A DNA stretch of 14,874 bases from DASPKW01 sp038244055 (GTDB lineage: Bacteria; Planctomycetota; Phycisphaerae; Tepidisphaerales; Tepidisphaeraceae): assembly GCA_038244055.1 (NCBI GenBank), contig JBBRTW010000141.1:1-14874 (forward strand), written 5' to 3'. Under the pieces are notes generated by a model. That model saw only the letters and a list, made by a program, of their open reading frames with translations, did no database searches and was not told where the DNA came from. This document shows, piece after piece, positions 1 through 7,807 of this stretch. A program made the translations under genes and the position numbers. The first letter of the stretch is position 1; every line of letters starts with the position of its first letter.

Positions 1-719
1 AGTCCGGCCTCTGGGGCTGCCCCACCCTCATCAACAATGTCGAGACCTTCGCCAACGTCCCCCCCATCATCCGCAAGGGCGCGGCCTGGTACGCCGGCAT
101 CGGCACCGAGAAGAGCAAGGGCACCAAGGTCTTCGCCCTGGCCGGCCGGGTCGTCAACACCGGCCTGATCGAAGTGCCCATGGGCATCACCCTCCGCGAG
201 ATCATCTTCGATATCGGCGGCGGCGTCCCCGATGGAAAGAAGTACAAAGCCGTGCAGACCGGCGGCCCCTCCGGCGGCTGCATTCCCGAACAATTCCTCG
301 ACATGCCCGTCGATTACGAATCGCTCGCCAAGGTCGGCTCGATCATGGGCTCGGGCGGAATGATCGTGATGGACCAGTCCTCGTCGATGGTCGATGTGGC
401 GCGGTTCTTCATGGAATTCTGCATGAGCGAATCGTGCGGCAAGTGCATTCCCTGCCGCGTCGGCACCGCGCAGATGCACGACCTGCTCGACCGCATCGTC
501 AAAAAACAGGCCACCCCGCAGGATCTGGAACTTCTCCAGGAACTCTGCGACATGGTCAAGTACACCAGCCTGTGCGGGCTGGGCATGTCCGCCCCCAACC
601 CCGTCCTGACCACCCTGCGCTATTTCCGCGATGAATACGACGCGCTGATCGCGGCCGGCCCCGGCGACACCGGCGCGCCCAAGACTGACGGCGTCAATAC
701 CCAGGAGGCCCACGCATGA
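1..719 (+). CDS. hoxF: HoxF, NADH-binding diaphorase subunit of bidirectional [NiFe] hydrogenase (5' partial)
   Basis: C-terminal 238 residues of a NuoF/HoxF-type flavoprotein; the reading frame is open from base 3 and the gene begins outside the window. In the family this subunit carries FMN, an NAD(H) site and one [4Fe-4S] cluster, and passes electrons between NADH and the hydrogenase. Visible family features are the LINNVETFANV segment at the very start, the QTGGPSGGC segment, and the cluster ligands in ESCGKCIPCRVG plus a fourth Cys in SLCGLGMSAPNP. An internal GTG at 174 is in frame but lies within conserved sequence, so it is not the start. The stop overlaps the hoxU start by 4 bp (ATGA), as expected for translational coupling. 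The C-terminus carries a short Gly/Ala/Thr-rich tail. HoxF rather than NuoF is chosen because hoxU, hoxY and hoxH follow directly. Confidence 0.93.
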   Translation, partial: SGLWGCPTLINNVETFANVPPIIRKGAAWYAGIGTEKSKGTKVFALAGRVVNTGLIEVPMGITLREIIFDIGGGVPDGKKYKAVQTGGPSGGCIPEQFLDMPVDYESLAKVGSIMGSGGMIVMDQSSSMVDVARFFMEFCMSESCGKCIPCRVGTAQMHDLLDRIVKKQATPQDLELLQELCDMVKYTSLCGLGMSAPNPVLTTLRYFRDEYDALIAAGPGDTGAPKTDGVNTQEAHA

Positions 720-1441
720 ATCCCGCCAACCAGGTTGTGACGCTACAGATCGATGGCCACGATATCGCCGCCCGCCCGCAGGAAACCATCCTGTCGGTGG
801 CCCGGCAGAACGGCATCCATATTCCCACCTTGTGCTTCCTCGAAGGTTTGACCGGCTTTGGCGCATGCCGCCTCTGCCTGGTCGAGCTGGCCGGGACGCC
901 CAAGCTCTTTACCGCCTGCGTAACCCGCGTGCAGGAGGGGATGAAGGTCACCACCCAGTCCCCGCGCCTGACCAAGTACCGCAAGATGGTCGTGGAGCTC
1001 CTCTTCTCCGAGCGCAACCACATCTGCTCGGTCTGCGTTTCCAACGGCCAGTGCGAGCTCCAGAACCTCGCCCAGTCCCTGGGCATCACCCACATCGACA
1101 TCCCCTACCGCTTCCCCAAGCTGGAGGTCGATTCCTCGCACGAGATGTTCCGCCTGGACCACAACCGCTGCGTCCTCTGCACCCGTTGCGTGCGCGTCTG
1201 CGATGAAATCGAAGGCGCTCACACCTGGGATGTCATGGGCCGCGGCGTCGATTCCCTGGTGATCTCGGACCTCAACCAGCCCTGGGGCGAAGCCCAGTCC
1301 TGCACCCGCTGCGGCAAGTGCGTCCACGTCTGCCCCACCGGCGCGCTCTCCCAGAAGGGAACCGCCGTCGCCGAGATGACCAAGAAGGCCCAGTTCCTCC
1401 CCTACCTGACCCAGATGCGAAAGCGAGATGGAGATGAGTGA
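716..1441 (+). CDS. hoxU: HoxU, Fe-S subunit of the NAD-linked hydrogenase diaphorase
   Basis: 241 aa, the usual HoxU length; it resembles the N-terminal part of complex I NuoG. It wires electrons from HoxF to the HoxY/HoxH hydrogenase module in the cytoplasm. In order: a [2Fe-2S] ferredoxin domain with C40, C51, C54 and C68; a His-ligated [4Fe-4S] site with H102, C104, C107 and C113 (NHICSVCVSNGQC); and a two-cluster ferredoxin domain with CVLCTRCVRVC (C152/155/158/162) and CTRCGKCVHVC (C196/199/202/206). All ligands are present. The start is fixed by AGGAGG at 703-708, 7 nt upstream of the ATG. It overlaps hoxF by 4 bp and hoxY by 8-14 bp. The downstream hydrogenase genes separate it from NuoG. 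Confidence 0.95.
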   Translation: MNPANQVVTLQIDGHDIAARPQETILSVARQNGIHIPTLCFLEGLTGFGACRLCLVELAGTPKLFTACVTRVQEGMKVTTQSPRLTKYRKMVVELLFSERNHICSVCVSNGQCELQNLAQSLGITHIDIPYRFPKLEVDSSHEMFRLDHNRCVLCTRCVRVCDEIEGAHTWDVMGRGVDSLVISDLNQPWGEAQSCTRCGKCVHVCPTGALSQKGTAVAEMTKKAQFLPYLTQMRKRDGDE

Positions 1442-1979
1442 AGCAATTGCGAAAGTGAAAGTCGCCACCGTGTGGCTCGATGGCTGCTCGGGTTGTCATA
1501 TGTCCTTCCTTGACATCGACGAGCGCCTTCTGCTGCTAGCCGAAAAGATCGACCTGGTCTACAGCCCGCTGGTGGACGTCAAGGAGTTCCCCCACGAGGT
1601 GGACCTGACCATCGTCGAAGGCGCTGTCGCCACCGATGAGGACATCATCAAGATCCGCAAGATCCGCAGGCACACCAAGCTCCTGCTCTGCCTGGGCGAC
1701 TGCGCTGTCACCAGCAACGTCCCCTCCATGCGCAACACCTACACCGTGGCCGAGGTCTTCGACCGCGCTTACCACGAGAACGCGCAGCTCAACCGGCAAA
1801 ACCCCTCGACCGCGCTCCCGCAACTGCTGGACCGCGTCCGCCCGGTTCACGAGGTCGTCAAGGTCGACATCTTCGTCCCCGGCTGCCCTCCGCCGGCCGA
1901 TGCCATCTACGCCGTGCTCTGCGCCATCCTCGAAGGCAAGACCCCCGACATCGCCGCCCTGACCCGCTTTGGAAAGTAG
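1428..1979 (+). CDS. hoxY: HoxY, small subunit of bidirectional [NiFe] hydrogenase
   Basis: 183 aa, typical for HoxY and much shorter than membrane-bound uptake hydrogenase small subunits. There is no Tat signal peptide, so the enzyme is cytoplasmic. The proximal [4Fe-4S] cluster ligands are all visible: C20 and C23 (LDGCSGCHMSF), C92 (LGDCAVTSN) and C153 (VPGCPPPAD). E64 in VEGAV is the conserved acidic residue next to the cluster. The subunit passes electrons between the Ni-Fe site in HoxH and the HoxFU diaphorase. Two in-frame starts are possible, ATG at 1428 and ATG at 1434; both overlap the end of hoxU and neither has a strong ribosome binding site. The longer form is reported. Confidence 0.94.
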   Translation: MEMSEAIAKVKVATVWLDGCSGCHMSFLDIDERLLLLAEKIDLVYSPLVDVKEFPHEVDLTIVEGAVATDEDIIKIRKIRRHTKLLLCLGDCAVTSNVPSMRNTYTVAEVFDRAYHENAQLNRQNPSTALPQLLDRVRPVHEVVKVDIFVPGCPPPADAIYAVLCAILEGKTPDIAALTRFGK

Positions 1980-2030
1980 TCTCCAAGCATCGCTCGATCT
2001 CAACCCAACAACATTGACCTGGAAATTCCC

Positions 2031-3485
2031 ATGCCCCGCCAAATCATGATCGATCCGGTCACCCGCATCGAAGGACACGCCAAGATCACGCTCCACCTGA
2101 GCGACTCCGGCGAAGTCACCGATGCCCAGTTCCATGTGACCCAGTTCCGCGGCTTCGAAAAGTTCTGCCAGGGCCGCCCCCTCACCGAAATGCCCTCGCT
2201 CATGGCCCGCACCTGCGGCATCTGCCCGGTGAGCCACCTCATCGCCGCCTCCAAGGCCTGCGATGCGCTGCTGGCCGTGCGCATCCCCGCCACCGCCGCC
2301 AATCTGCGGCGAATCCTCAACCTCGCGCAGATCATGCAGTCCCATGCCCTCTCCTTCTTCCACCTCTCCAGCCCCGACCTTCTGCTGGGCATGGATTCCG
2401 ACCCTGTCCGCCGCAATATCTTCGGCGTCGCGACCGACCGCCCCGAGCTCGCCCGCGATGGCATCCGCATCCGCCAGATCGGCCAGATGATTATCGAGCT
2501 CCTCGGCGGCAAGCGCATCCACCCCGCCTGGACCGTCCCCGGCGGCGTCAGCTCCCCGCTCACCGCCGAGCATCGTGACACCATCCTCGCCATGCTTCCC
2601 GAAGCCACTGCGATCGCCGCCCGCACCCTCCGTTGGTTCAAGCGCTCGCTGGAAAACTTCACCGAGGAATCCACTTCTTTCGGCAATTTCCCCACGTATT
2701 TCCTCGGCCTGGTCGGCCCCGGCGGCGAGCTCGAACATTACGATGGCAACCTCCGCCTCTGCGATGCCCAGGGCAATCTCGTCGAAGAGCAGTTTCCCCC
2801 CGAGCGCTACCAGGACCTGATCTCCGAGGCCGTCGAGCCTTACTCGTTCATGAAGTTCCCCTATCTCAAGGCCCAGGGCTACCCGGAGGGCATCTACCGC
2901 GTTGGCCCGCTCGCCCGCCTCAACATCATCGACAAATGCGGCACCCCCGGCGCGGACCAGGAATGGGCCGAGTTCCGCGAGCTCCATCGCGGGGCGCTGC
3001 TCTCTTCCTTCCACTTCCACTACGCCCGCCTGATCGAAATGCTCTACGCCGCCGAGAAGATGACCCAGCTCCTCAAGGACCCCACCATCCTCAACACCTT
3101 CGTCCGCGCCCGCGCCAAGCCCAACGCCGAGGAGGGCGTCGGCGTCGCCGAAGCCCCGCGCGGCACGCTCATCCACCACTACAAAATCGACAAGGACGGC
3201 CAGATCACCTGGGCCAACCTCGTCATCGCCACCGGCCACAATAACCTGGCCATGAACCGCGGCGTGCTCCAGGTCGCCCAGCGCTTCGTCCGCGGCAACG
3301 CCATCGAAGAGGGCATGCTCAACCGCGTCGAAGCCCTCATCCGCTGCTACGACCCCTGCCTCTCCTGCGCCACCCACGCCGTCGGCCAGATGCCCCTGCA
3401 AATCCAGCTCCTCGACCCCAAACGCAATGTGATCGACCAGATCGGCCGCGATTCCAACGGCGAACAAACCCGGAGTTCAACATGA
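2031..3485 (+). CDS. hoxH: HoxH, large catalytic subunit of bidirectional [NiFe] hydrogenase
   Basis: 484 aa, normal HoxH length. It holds the Ni-Fe(CN)2CO active site and interconverts H2 with protons and electrons. The N-terminus MPRQIMIDPVTRIEGHAK matches the family start, which supports ATG 2031 although the ribosome binding site is weak. Ni ligands are visible in both motifs: L1 RTCGICPVSH (C62, C65) and L2 DPCLSCATHAVG (C443, C446). In homologues HoxW cuts just after the His of the L2 motif; here that would be after H449 and would remove about 35 residues once Ni is inserted. It lies 51 bp after hoxY and overlaps hoxW by 4 bp. Subunit set and motifs point to hydrogenase group 3d. Confidence 0.96.
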   Translation: MPRQIMIDPVTRIEGHAKITLHLSDSGEVTDAQFHVTQFRGFEKFCQGRPLTEMPSLMARTCGICPVSHLIAASKACDALLAVRIPATAANLRRILNLAQIMQSHALSFFHLSSPDLLLGMDSDPVRRNIFGVATDRPELARDGIRIRQIGQMIIELLGGKRIHPAWTVPGGVSSPLTAEHRDTILAMLPEATAIAARTLRWFKRSLENFTEESTSFGNFPTYFLGLVGPGGELEHYDGNLRLCDAQGNLVEEQFPPERYQDLISEAVEPYSFMKFPYLKAQGYPEGIYRVGPLARLNIIDKCGTPGADQEWAEFRELHRGALLSSFHFHYARLIEMLYAAEKMTQLLKDPTILNTFVRARAKPNAEEGVGVAEAPRGTLIHHYKIDKDGQITWANLVIATGHNNLAMNRGVLQVAQRFVRGNAIEEGMLNRVEALIRCYDPCLSCATHAVGQMPLQIQLLDPKRNVIDQIGRDSNGEQTRSST

Positions 3486-3994
3486 AAGTCATCATCATCG
3501 GTTACGGCAATCCCCTTCGCGGCGATGATGGCGTCGGCTGGTATGTCGCCGGCCGGCTCGCCGATATCGCCGATGAGAAATCGGTCCAGGTCCTGGCCTG
3601 CCATCAGCTCACCCCCGAGATGGCCGCCACCATCGCCCCCGCCAGCCTGGTCATCTTCGTCGATGCCGAGTGCGGCCAGACCCCCGGCCTCATCCGCCGC
3701 TCGACCGTCGTCCCCAGCGTCCCCATCGGCGCTAAAGGCTGCCGCCGCCCGCTCGGCCACATCATGAGCCCCGAACAAATCCTCGACATCGCCCGCGACC
3801 TCTTCAACGCCACGCCCAGCGCGCTGCTCACCACCGTCTGCGGCCAATCCTTCGCCCACGGCGAAGACCTCACCCCGGTCGTGCAGCGCTCCTGCGACCA
3901 GGTCATCCTGCAAATCCGCCAGCTCATCGAGCGCCTGCGCTCGGATCAGCAGATCCACGATGATGGGGAGCGGGAGATTTACGGGTATGCGTGA
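3482..3994 (+). CDS. hoxW: HoxW, hydrogenase maturation endopeptidase
   Basis: 170 aa, member of the HupD/HycI/HoxW family that removes the C-terminal extension of the [NiFe] large subunit after nickel insertion. The family N-terminus GYGNPLRGDDGVG is present with D16. D61 in VDAECGQ and H93 in LGHIMSP sit where the nickel-sensing ligands lie. HQLTPEMA after the second strand is typical of the HoxW branch that acts on group 3d enzymes. The ATG overlaps the hoxH stop (ATGA), so protease and substrate are probably made in a fixed ratio. It is the last hox gene here. The hypABCDEF genes, which make the cofactor, are not in the window. Confidence 0.93.
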   Translation: MKVIIIGYGNPLRGDDGVGWYVAGRLADIADEKSVQVLACHQLTPEMAATIAPASLVIFVDAECGQTPGLIRRSTVVPSVPIGAKGCRRPLGHIMSPEQILDIARDLFNATPSALLTTVCGQSFAHGEDLTPVVQRSCDQVILQIRQLIERLRSDQQIHDDGEREIYGYA

Positions 3995-3998
3995 GTGG

Positions 3999-4047
3999 GA
4001 AGTTAGAAGTTAGAAGTTAGAAGCAAGAAGCGAGAAGCGAGAAGCGA
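3999..4047 (+). repeat. Tandem heptamer array, 7 x 7 bp
   Basis: Seven uninterrupted 7-bp units begin 4 bp after the hoxW stop codon: three GAAGTTA, one GAAGCAA and three GAAGCGA. The units change stepwise from one version to the other, with the middle unit intermediate. This fits slippage plus spreading point mutations. Its function is unknown. It is not a terminator, having neither a hairpin nor a T-run. Confidence 0.9.
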
Positions 4048-4057
4048 GAATTAAAAA

Positions 4058-4105
4058 TGCTCTGCTGAAAACCACACGTCAGGGTCAGGAGCCGGCCACC
4101 AAGAA
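4058..4105 (+). repeat. Dispersed intergenic repeat, copy A
   Basis: A 48-bp stretch matches positions 5728-5775 at 44 of 48 bases in the same orientation. The core AGGGTCAGGAGCCGG lies at 4081-4095 and is followed by CCACCAAGAA. The second (inverted) arm seen in copies B and C is missing here, so this looks like a half or decayed copy. Together with copy B it brackets the pectate lyase gene. Confidence 0.8.
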
Positions 4106-4245
4106 TAGTGCCGTCGAGAGTGCGATCGCGCATTTCCGCAGGTGATGAAAATGGAGGCGAACTGTAACCATGGTTTTGAGAACTTCCCAGCCGATTTCAT
4201 TCATCCTCTTCCTTCTCCACGCTAGGCGGCCGGCGCGCTTCCACC

Positions 4246-4272
4246 TATACTCTGGTGTTCTCCACAGAAGGA
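4246..4272 (+). promoter_or_regulatory. Possible -10 box and ribosome binding site of the pectate lyase gene
   Basis: TATACT at 4246-4251 resembles a sigma70 -10 box. No convincing -35 box lies 16-18 bp upstream. AAGGA at 4268-4272, 10 nt before the ATG at 4283, is the likely ribosome binding site and supports that start. The promoter call is tentative. Confidence 0.35.
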
Positions 4273-4282
4273 TCGCCACACC

Positions 4283-5716
4283 ATGAATCCCCGCCCATCC
4301 CGGACCAGTTTACTCCTCGCTCTCCTCCTCACCGCCGCGATTATCTCCACTGCCGAGGCCTCGCCCTCAACTCCCGCCGCCTTCCCCGGCGCGGGGGGTT
4401 TTGGCCGCAATTCCAAAGGCGGCGGGCAGAACGAGCAGACTCAGGTGCTCGTGGTGACTTCGCTGGCCGATGCCGGGCCGGGAACGCTGCGCGAGGCGCT
4501 GGGCACCAAAGGCCCGCGGATCATCCTCTTCAAAACCGGCGGGGTCATCGAACTCAAAAACAAGCTGGGCATTCATGAAGATTTCGTGACCATCGCCGGA
4601 CAGACCGCGCCGGGCGATGGCATCATCGTCAAGGCCTTCCCCATCCGCATCGCCGCCAGCCAGGTGATCATCCGCGGCCTGCGCATCCGCAACGGCGATG
4701 GGCCCGGCCCCAAGGGAGACCAGCGCGACAGCATTCAGTTCGGCCGGGCCGAGGGCGAGCCGATCCACGATGTGATCGTCGATCACTGCTCCTTCGGCTG
4801 GTCGATGGATGAGACGGCCGAGTTCTGGTACGGCTGCCGCGAGGTGACGATGTCCTACAACATCCTCAGCGAGGCCCTCTGGAAGAGCCAGCACGACAAA
4901 GGCAGCCACGGCTACGCCATGCTGATCGGCAACGGCATCAACGAGCGCATTACCATCGATCACAACCTTTTGGCCCACAACGATCGCCGAAACCCCTGGA
5001 TCAAGGACAACGCCAAGGTCGAGGTCATCAACAATGTCATCTACAACTGGGGCAGCGAGGCGTCGGGCGTATGGCTCGGCGAGCCGAAGAAGCCCGCCGA
5101 TCCCGCCACGCCGCCGAAGGTGGTGAACCCCGCCCGGGTCAACTTCATCGGCAACTACTACAAGGGCGGCGAGGCCATCGCCAAACAGAAGAACCTCAAG
5201 CGCCCCATCGGCCTGGGCAAAATCCCCGCCCCCAACAGCCGCTTCTATCTCTTCGACAACATCGGCCACGGCCGCACCGAGGATTCCCAGGATCAATGGG
5301 ATGCGGCGCAGGTCGGCGCATTCGATACCGCCCCCTACCGCGCCAAGGAACCCATCGCCGAGGCCGCCTCGGGCCTGGTGCCGCAGAAGTCGGCCGATGC
5401 GTACCTCCGCGTCCTCCAGCATGCCGGCGCTCTCCCGCGCGATAAAGCCGACGCCCGCGCCGTCGAAGACACACGCGGCGGCGGCGGCAAGCATCTCGAC
5501 ACCATGGAACAGATCGGCGGCTACCCCGCCTACGCCCCCGGCACGCCGCCGCTCGACACCGACAACGATGGCATCCCCGATGAGTGGGAACGCGCCCACG
5601 GCCTGAATCCCAACGACAAATCCGATGCAACCAAACTCGCCCCCAGCGGGTATCTGAATATCGAAGAGTACATCAACAGCCTTATCCCCCTGCCCGATGC
5701 CCCGGCCAAGGCGTGA
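4283..5716 (+). CDS. Secreted pectate lyase-like protein (PL1-type beta-helix)
   Basis: 477 aa. A Sec signal peptide covers residues 1-26 (RPSRT, then an LLLALLL core, probable cut after AEA). The mature protein is a right-handed beta-helix of the polysaccharide lyase 1 type, which cleaves polygalacturonate by beta-elimination using Ca2+. Visible family features are the N-terminal GAGGFG, the VTSLADAGPGTLREAL segment, VDHCSFGWSMDE (D167, H168, D176, E177; probable Ca/substrate region) and NDRRNPWI (R235/R236, position of the catalytic Arg). The C-terminal part, from about residue 424, has DTDNDGIPDEWE followed by GLNPND, a Ca-binding thrombospondin type 3 or dockerin-like tail common on secreted enzymes of Planctomycetota and relatives. 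The gene stands alone on +, flanked by repeat copies A and B. The exact uronan substrate cannot be told from sequence. Confidence 0.85.
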   Translation: MNPRPSRTSLLLALLLTAAIISTAEASPSTPAAFPGAGGFGRNSKGGGQNEQTQVLVVTSLADAGPGTLREALGTKGPRIILFKTGGVIELKNKLGIHEDFVTIAGQTAPGDGIIVKAFPIRIAASQVIIRGLRIRNGDGPGPKGDQRDSIQFGRAEGEPIHDVIVDHCSFGWSMDETAEFWYGCREVTMSYNILSEALWKSQHDKGSHGYAMLIGNGINERITIDHNLLAHNDRRNPWIKDNAKVEVINNVIYNWGSEASGVWLGEPKKPADPATPPKVVNPARVNFIGNYYKGGEAIAKQKNLKRPIGLGKIPAPNSRFYLFDNIGHGRTEDSQDQWDAAQVGAFDTAPYRAKEPIAEAASGLVPQKSADAYLRVLQHAGALPRDKADARAVEDTRGGGGKHLDTMEQIGGYPAYAPGTPPLDTDNDGIPDEWERAHGLNPNDKSDATKLAPSGYLNIEEYINSLIPLPDAPAKA

Positions 5717-5727
5717 CAAGTTCAACT

Positions 5728-5815
5728 TGCCCTGCCGAAATCCACGCGTCAGGGTCAGGAGCCGGCCACCAAGAACGCCCCATACGCTGACAATCGTCCC
5801 CCGGCTCCTGACCCT
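5728..5815 (+). repeat. Dispersed intergenic repeat, copy B, with perfect inverted arms
   Basis: The left part (5728-5775) is a 44/48 match to copy A. The core arm AGGGTCAGGAGCCGG at 5751-5765 is exactly complementary to CCGGCTCCTGACCCT at 5801-5815, giving a 15-bp stem with a 35-nt loop. TTTCAGCAGA at 5836-5845 is the complement of TCTGCTGAAA in copy A (4061-4070), so the element may extend to about 5845. It begins 11 bp after the pectate lyase stop, so the stem could also help end transcription, although no T-run follows. Confidence 0.8.
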
Positions 5816-5874
5816 TTCGGCCAATCAGCGGATGATTTCAGCAGAACAACTTAACCCAGATTATTCAGTACGAA

Positions 5875-7683
5875 ATGAACCCCTCCACTTCCATCACCCG
5901 ACCTCTCGGCCGCTTCCTCACCGCGCTGCTTCTTTGCGCCGCCCCCCTGTCTGTCTGGGCCGAAGAAAAACCCCTCGCCGCGCCCAACGCGACCGCTCCC
6001 GCTCCCGCCCCCTACGCCGTTCCCTGGGGCATCAGCAGTTCGGCCAGTTCATCGCGCAATCGCCGCGAGTGGTTTCCCGAAATGTCGGCGGCCGGGATTC
6101 GCGTGGTGCGGCAGTGCCCGGAATGGCGCGGCATCCAGCCGGTCAAGGGGCAGTGGAACTGGGATGCGGCCGATGGGATCGTCAAGGCGGCCGATGATAG
6201 CAACCTGCGCATCTCGGGCCTGCTCTTCGGCGCTGCGCCGGGGACCAAGGACTCATCGCATTCCTTTCCGATGAAGAACCTGGAAGAGTGGCAGGCCTAC
6301 GCGGCCGGCGTGGCCGGGCATTACAAAGACAAGATCCGTTACTGGGAAGTCTGGAACGAAGGCAACGGCGGATTTAACGACAATCACAATACCACCGCCG
6401 ATTACGCCGCGCTGGCGGCGGCCGCGTATGATGGGGTCAAGTCGGCCGACCCCACCGCGCAAGTGGGCCTGAGCGTCGCCAGCTTTGATGCGGCCTATCT
6501 CGATCAGACGATTCTCGCCCAGGCCAAAATGGGCAAGGCCGATCATTTCGATTATCTCTGCATCCATCCGTATGAAGTGCTGGAGAATATCCGCGTCCCC
6601 GATGGGGAAGTTTCCTACCTGTGGATGAGCCGAATGCTCCGCGATGCCCTCAAGGCCGATGCGCCGGCCAGGGCCAATGCGGAGATCTGGATCACCGAGG
6701 TGGGCATGCCGGTGGGCAAGAATGTCACCGAAGACGATGCCGCGCGGGCGGTGGTCAAGTCGTATGTGATGGCCGCGGCCCAGGGGATCGCCCGGACGAT
6801 GTGGTTCGAAGGGCGCGACCCCAGGGGCGAGCAGGCGGGATTCGGCCTGCTGGCGCGCGATGGCACGCCTCGGGCGGGGTATCGGGCTTTCAAGACCATG
6901 ACGACCGCGCTGGGGCAGACGCCGAAATATCTGGGCTGGTTGGCGCTGGGGAAGGATTCGCGCGGCTACGGTTTTGTGTTTGAGGGCGCGGCCGGGCCAG
7001 TGCTCTGCGCCTGGATGCCGGTGGGGGTGACGGATAACACGATCACCTTTGCCGGCGATGTTCAGGTAATCGATTCGATCGCTGGAACGCCCGCGCCACT
7101 GAGGGCAAACGCCCCCCTGAGCCTGACCAACACACCTGCCTTCATCACCGGCCTCCCCGCCGCGCTAGTGGATCAGGCGCGGGCCAATGGCTCGAAGAAT
7201 TTCCCCTGGGGCGGCGACTACTCGGCGGCCAAAACCGTCAGTATCGAACTCGCCCAGACGACGACGAGCAAAGGCATTCTTCGCACCGGCCGCACCGACC
7301 AGCCCGTCTTCCAATTCCCCGATGGCACGACCGGCCTGGAGATGAAGAACAACCCCAGCACAACCTTCTTCGTCCACCCCTCCTTCGCGAACATCAAGAC
7401 GACCGACTACTACATCCGCCTGACTCTCCGCCGCACCGCGCCGGGCAATGTCGGCATGAATTTCAGTTACGAAGTCGCCGACAACAAAGGCCAGCGCGGG
7501 CCAATGCGCCACTCGGGCGGTTGGTTCAGCCTCGGCCCGGAGATGGGGTGGCAGACCAAGACGTGGCATGTGACCGATGCCTGCTTCGCGAAAATGTGGG
7601 GGTACGATTTCAGCTTCAATCCGGAGAAGTCGGTTCCGTTTGTGATCGGGAAGGTGGAGGTGAGCACGGCGCCGTTGGAGTGA
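5875..7683 (+). CDS. Secreted glycoside hydrolase, clan GH-A (GH39-like)
   Basis: 602 aa. Signal peptide residues 1-29 (RPLGRF, hydrophobic LTALLLCAAPL, probable cut after VWA). A (beta/alpha)8 barrel spans about residues 45-350. The acid/base Glu is likely E162 in YWEVWNEGN, and the nucleophile is likely E275 in IWITEVGMP. H231-P-Y in CIHPYEV is the usual active-site segment between them. These features give retaining clan GH-A; GH39 (beta-xylosidase or similar) is the closest fit, but GH5-type or unassigned families cannot be excluded. The C-terminal third (about 370-602) looks like beta-sandwich accessory domains. It follows the pectate lyase on the same strand after 158 bp that includes repeat copy B, so co-transcription is uncertain. 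The ribosome binding site before ATG 5875 is weak. Confidence 0.8.
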   Translation: MNPSTSITRPLGRFLTALLLCAAPLSVWAEEKPLAAPNATAPAPAPYAVPWGISSSASSSRNRREWFPEMSAAGIRVVRQCPEWRGIQPVKGQWNWDAADGIVKAADDSNLRISGLLFGAAPGTKDSSHSFPMKNLEEWQAYAAGVAGHYKDKIRYWEVWNEGNGGFNDNHNTTADYAALAAAAYDGVKSADPTAQVGLSVASFDAAYLDQTILAQAKMGKADHFDYLCIHPYEVLENIRVPDGEVSYLWMSRMLRDALKADAPARANAEIWITEVGMPVGKNVTEDDAARAVVKSYVMAAAQGIARTMWFEGRDPRGEQAGFGLLARDGTPRAGYRAFKTMTTALGQTPKYLGWLALGKDSRGYGFVFEGAAGPVLCAWMPVGVTDNTITFAGDVQVIDSIAGTPAPLRANAPLSLTNTPAFITGLPAALVDQARANGSKNFPWGGDYSAAKTVSIELAQTTTSKGILRTGRTDQPVFQFPDGTTGLEMKNNPSTTFFVHPSFANIKTTDYYIRLTLRRTAPGNVGMNFSYEVADNKGQRGPMRHSGGWFSLGPEMGWQTKTWHVTDACFAKMWGYDFSFNPEKSVPFVIGKVEVSTAPLE

Positions 7684-7807
7684 CGGGGGCTTGAAAACAT
7701 AAAGACATAACGCATAAGAAGTGCGTGGCGCGGGTGGGTTCGCGAAACCGCAAGCGACTTCGGAGACGGCGATGTGTGGTGGGCGATGTCGGGCAGGGGA
7801 GGAAGAA

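Noticed and set aside
174..176. GTG as the start of hoxF
   Set aside because: Conserved HoxF/NuoF sequence continues upstream in frame to the window edge.
1536..3467. Long open frame (643 codons) on the - strand opposite hoxY/hoxH
   Set aside because: It is a mirror of GC-rich codon use in two genes with complete family motifs; its Asp/Gly/Ala/Val-rich product has no domain pattern.
4166..4175. AACCATGGTT palindrome upstream of the pectate lyase
   Set aside because: A single 10-bp palindrome, far from the start codon and not repeated; chance is a sufficient explanation.
4367..5824. 485-codon - strand frame opposite the pectate lyase
   Set aside because: Shadow of the lyase gene; no motif, and low-complexity Ala/Gly/Val/Asp composition.
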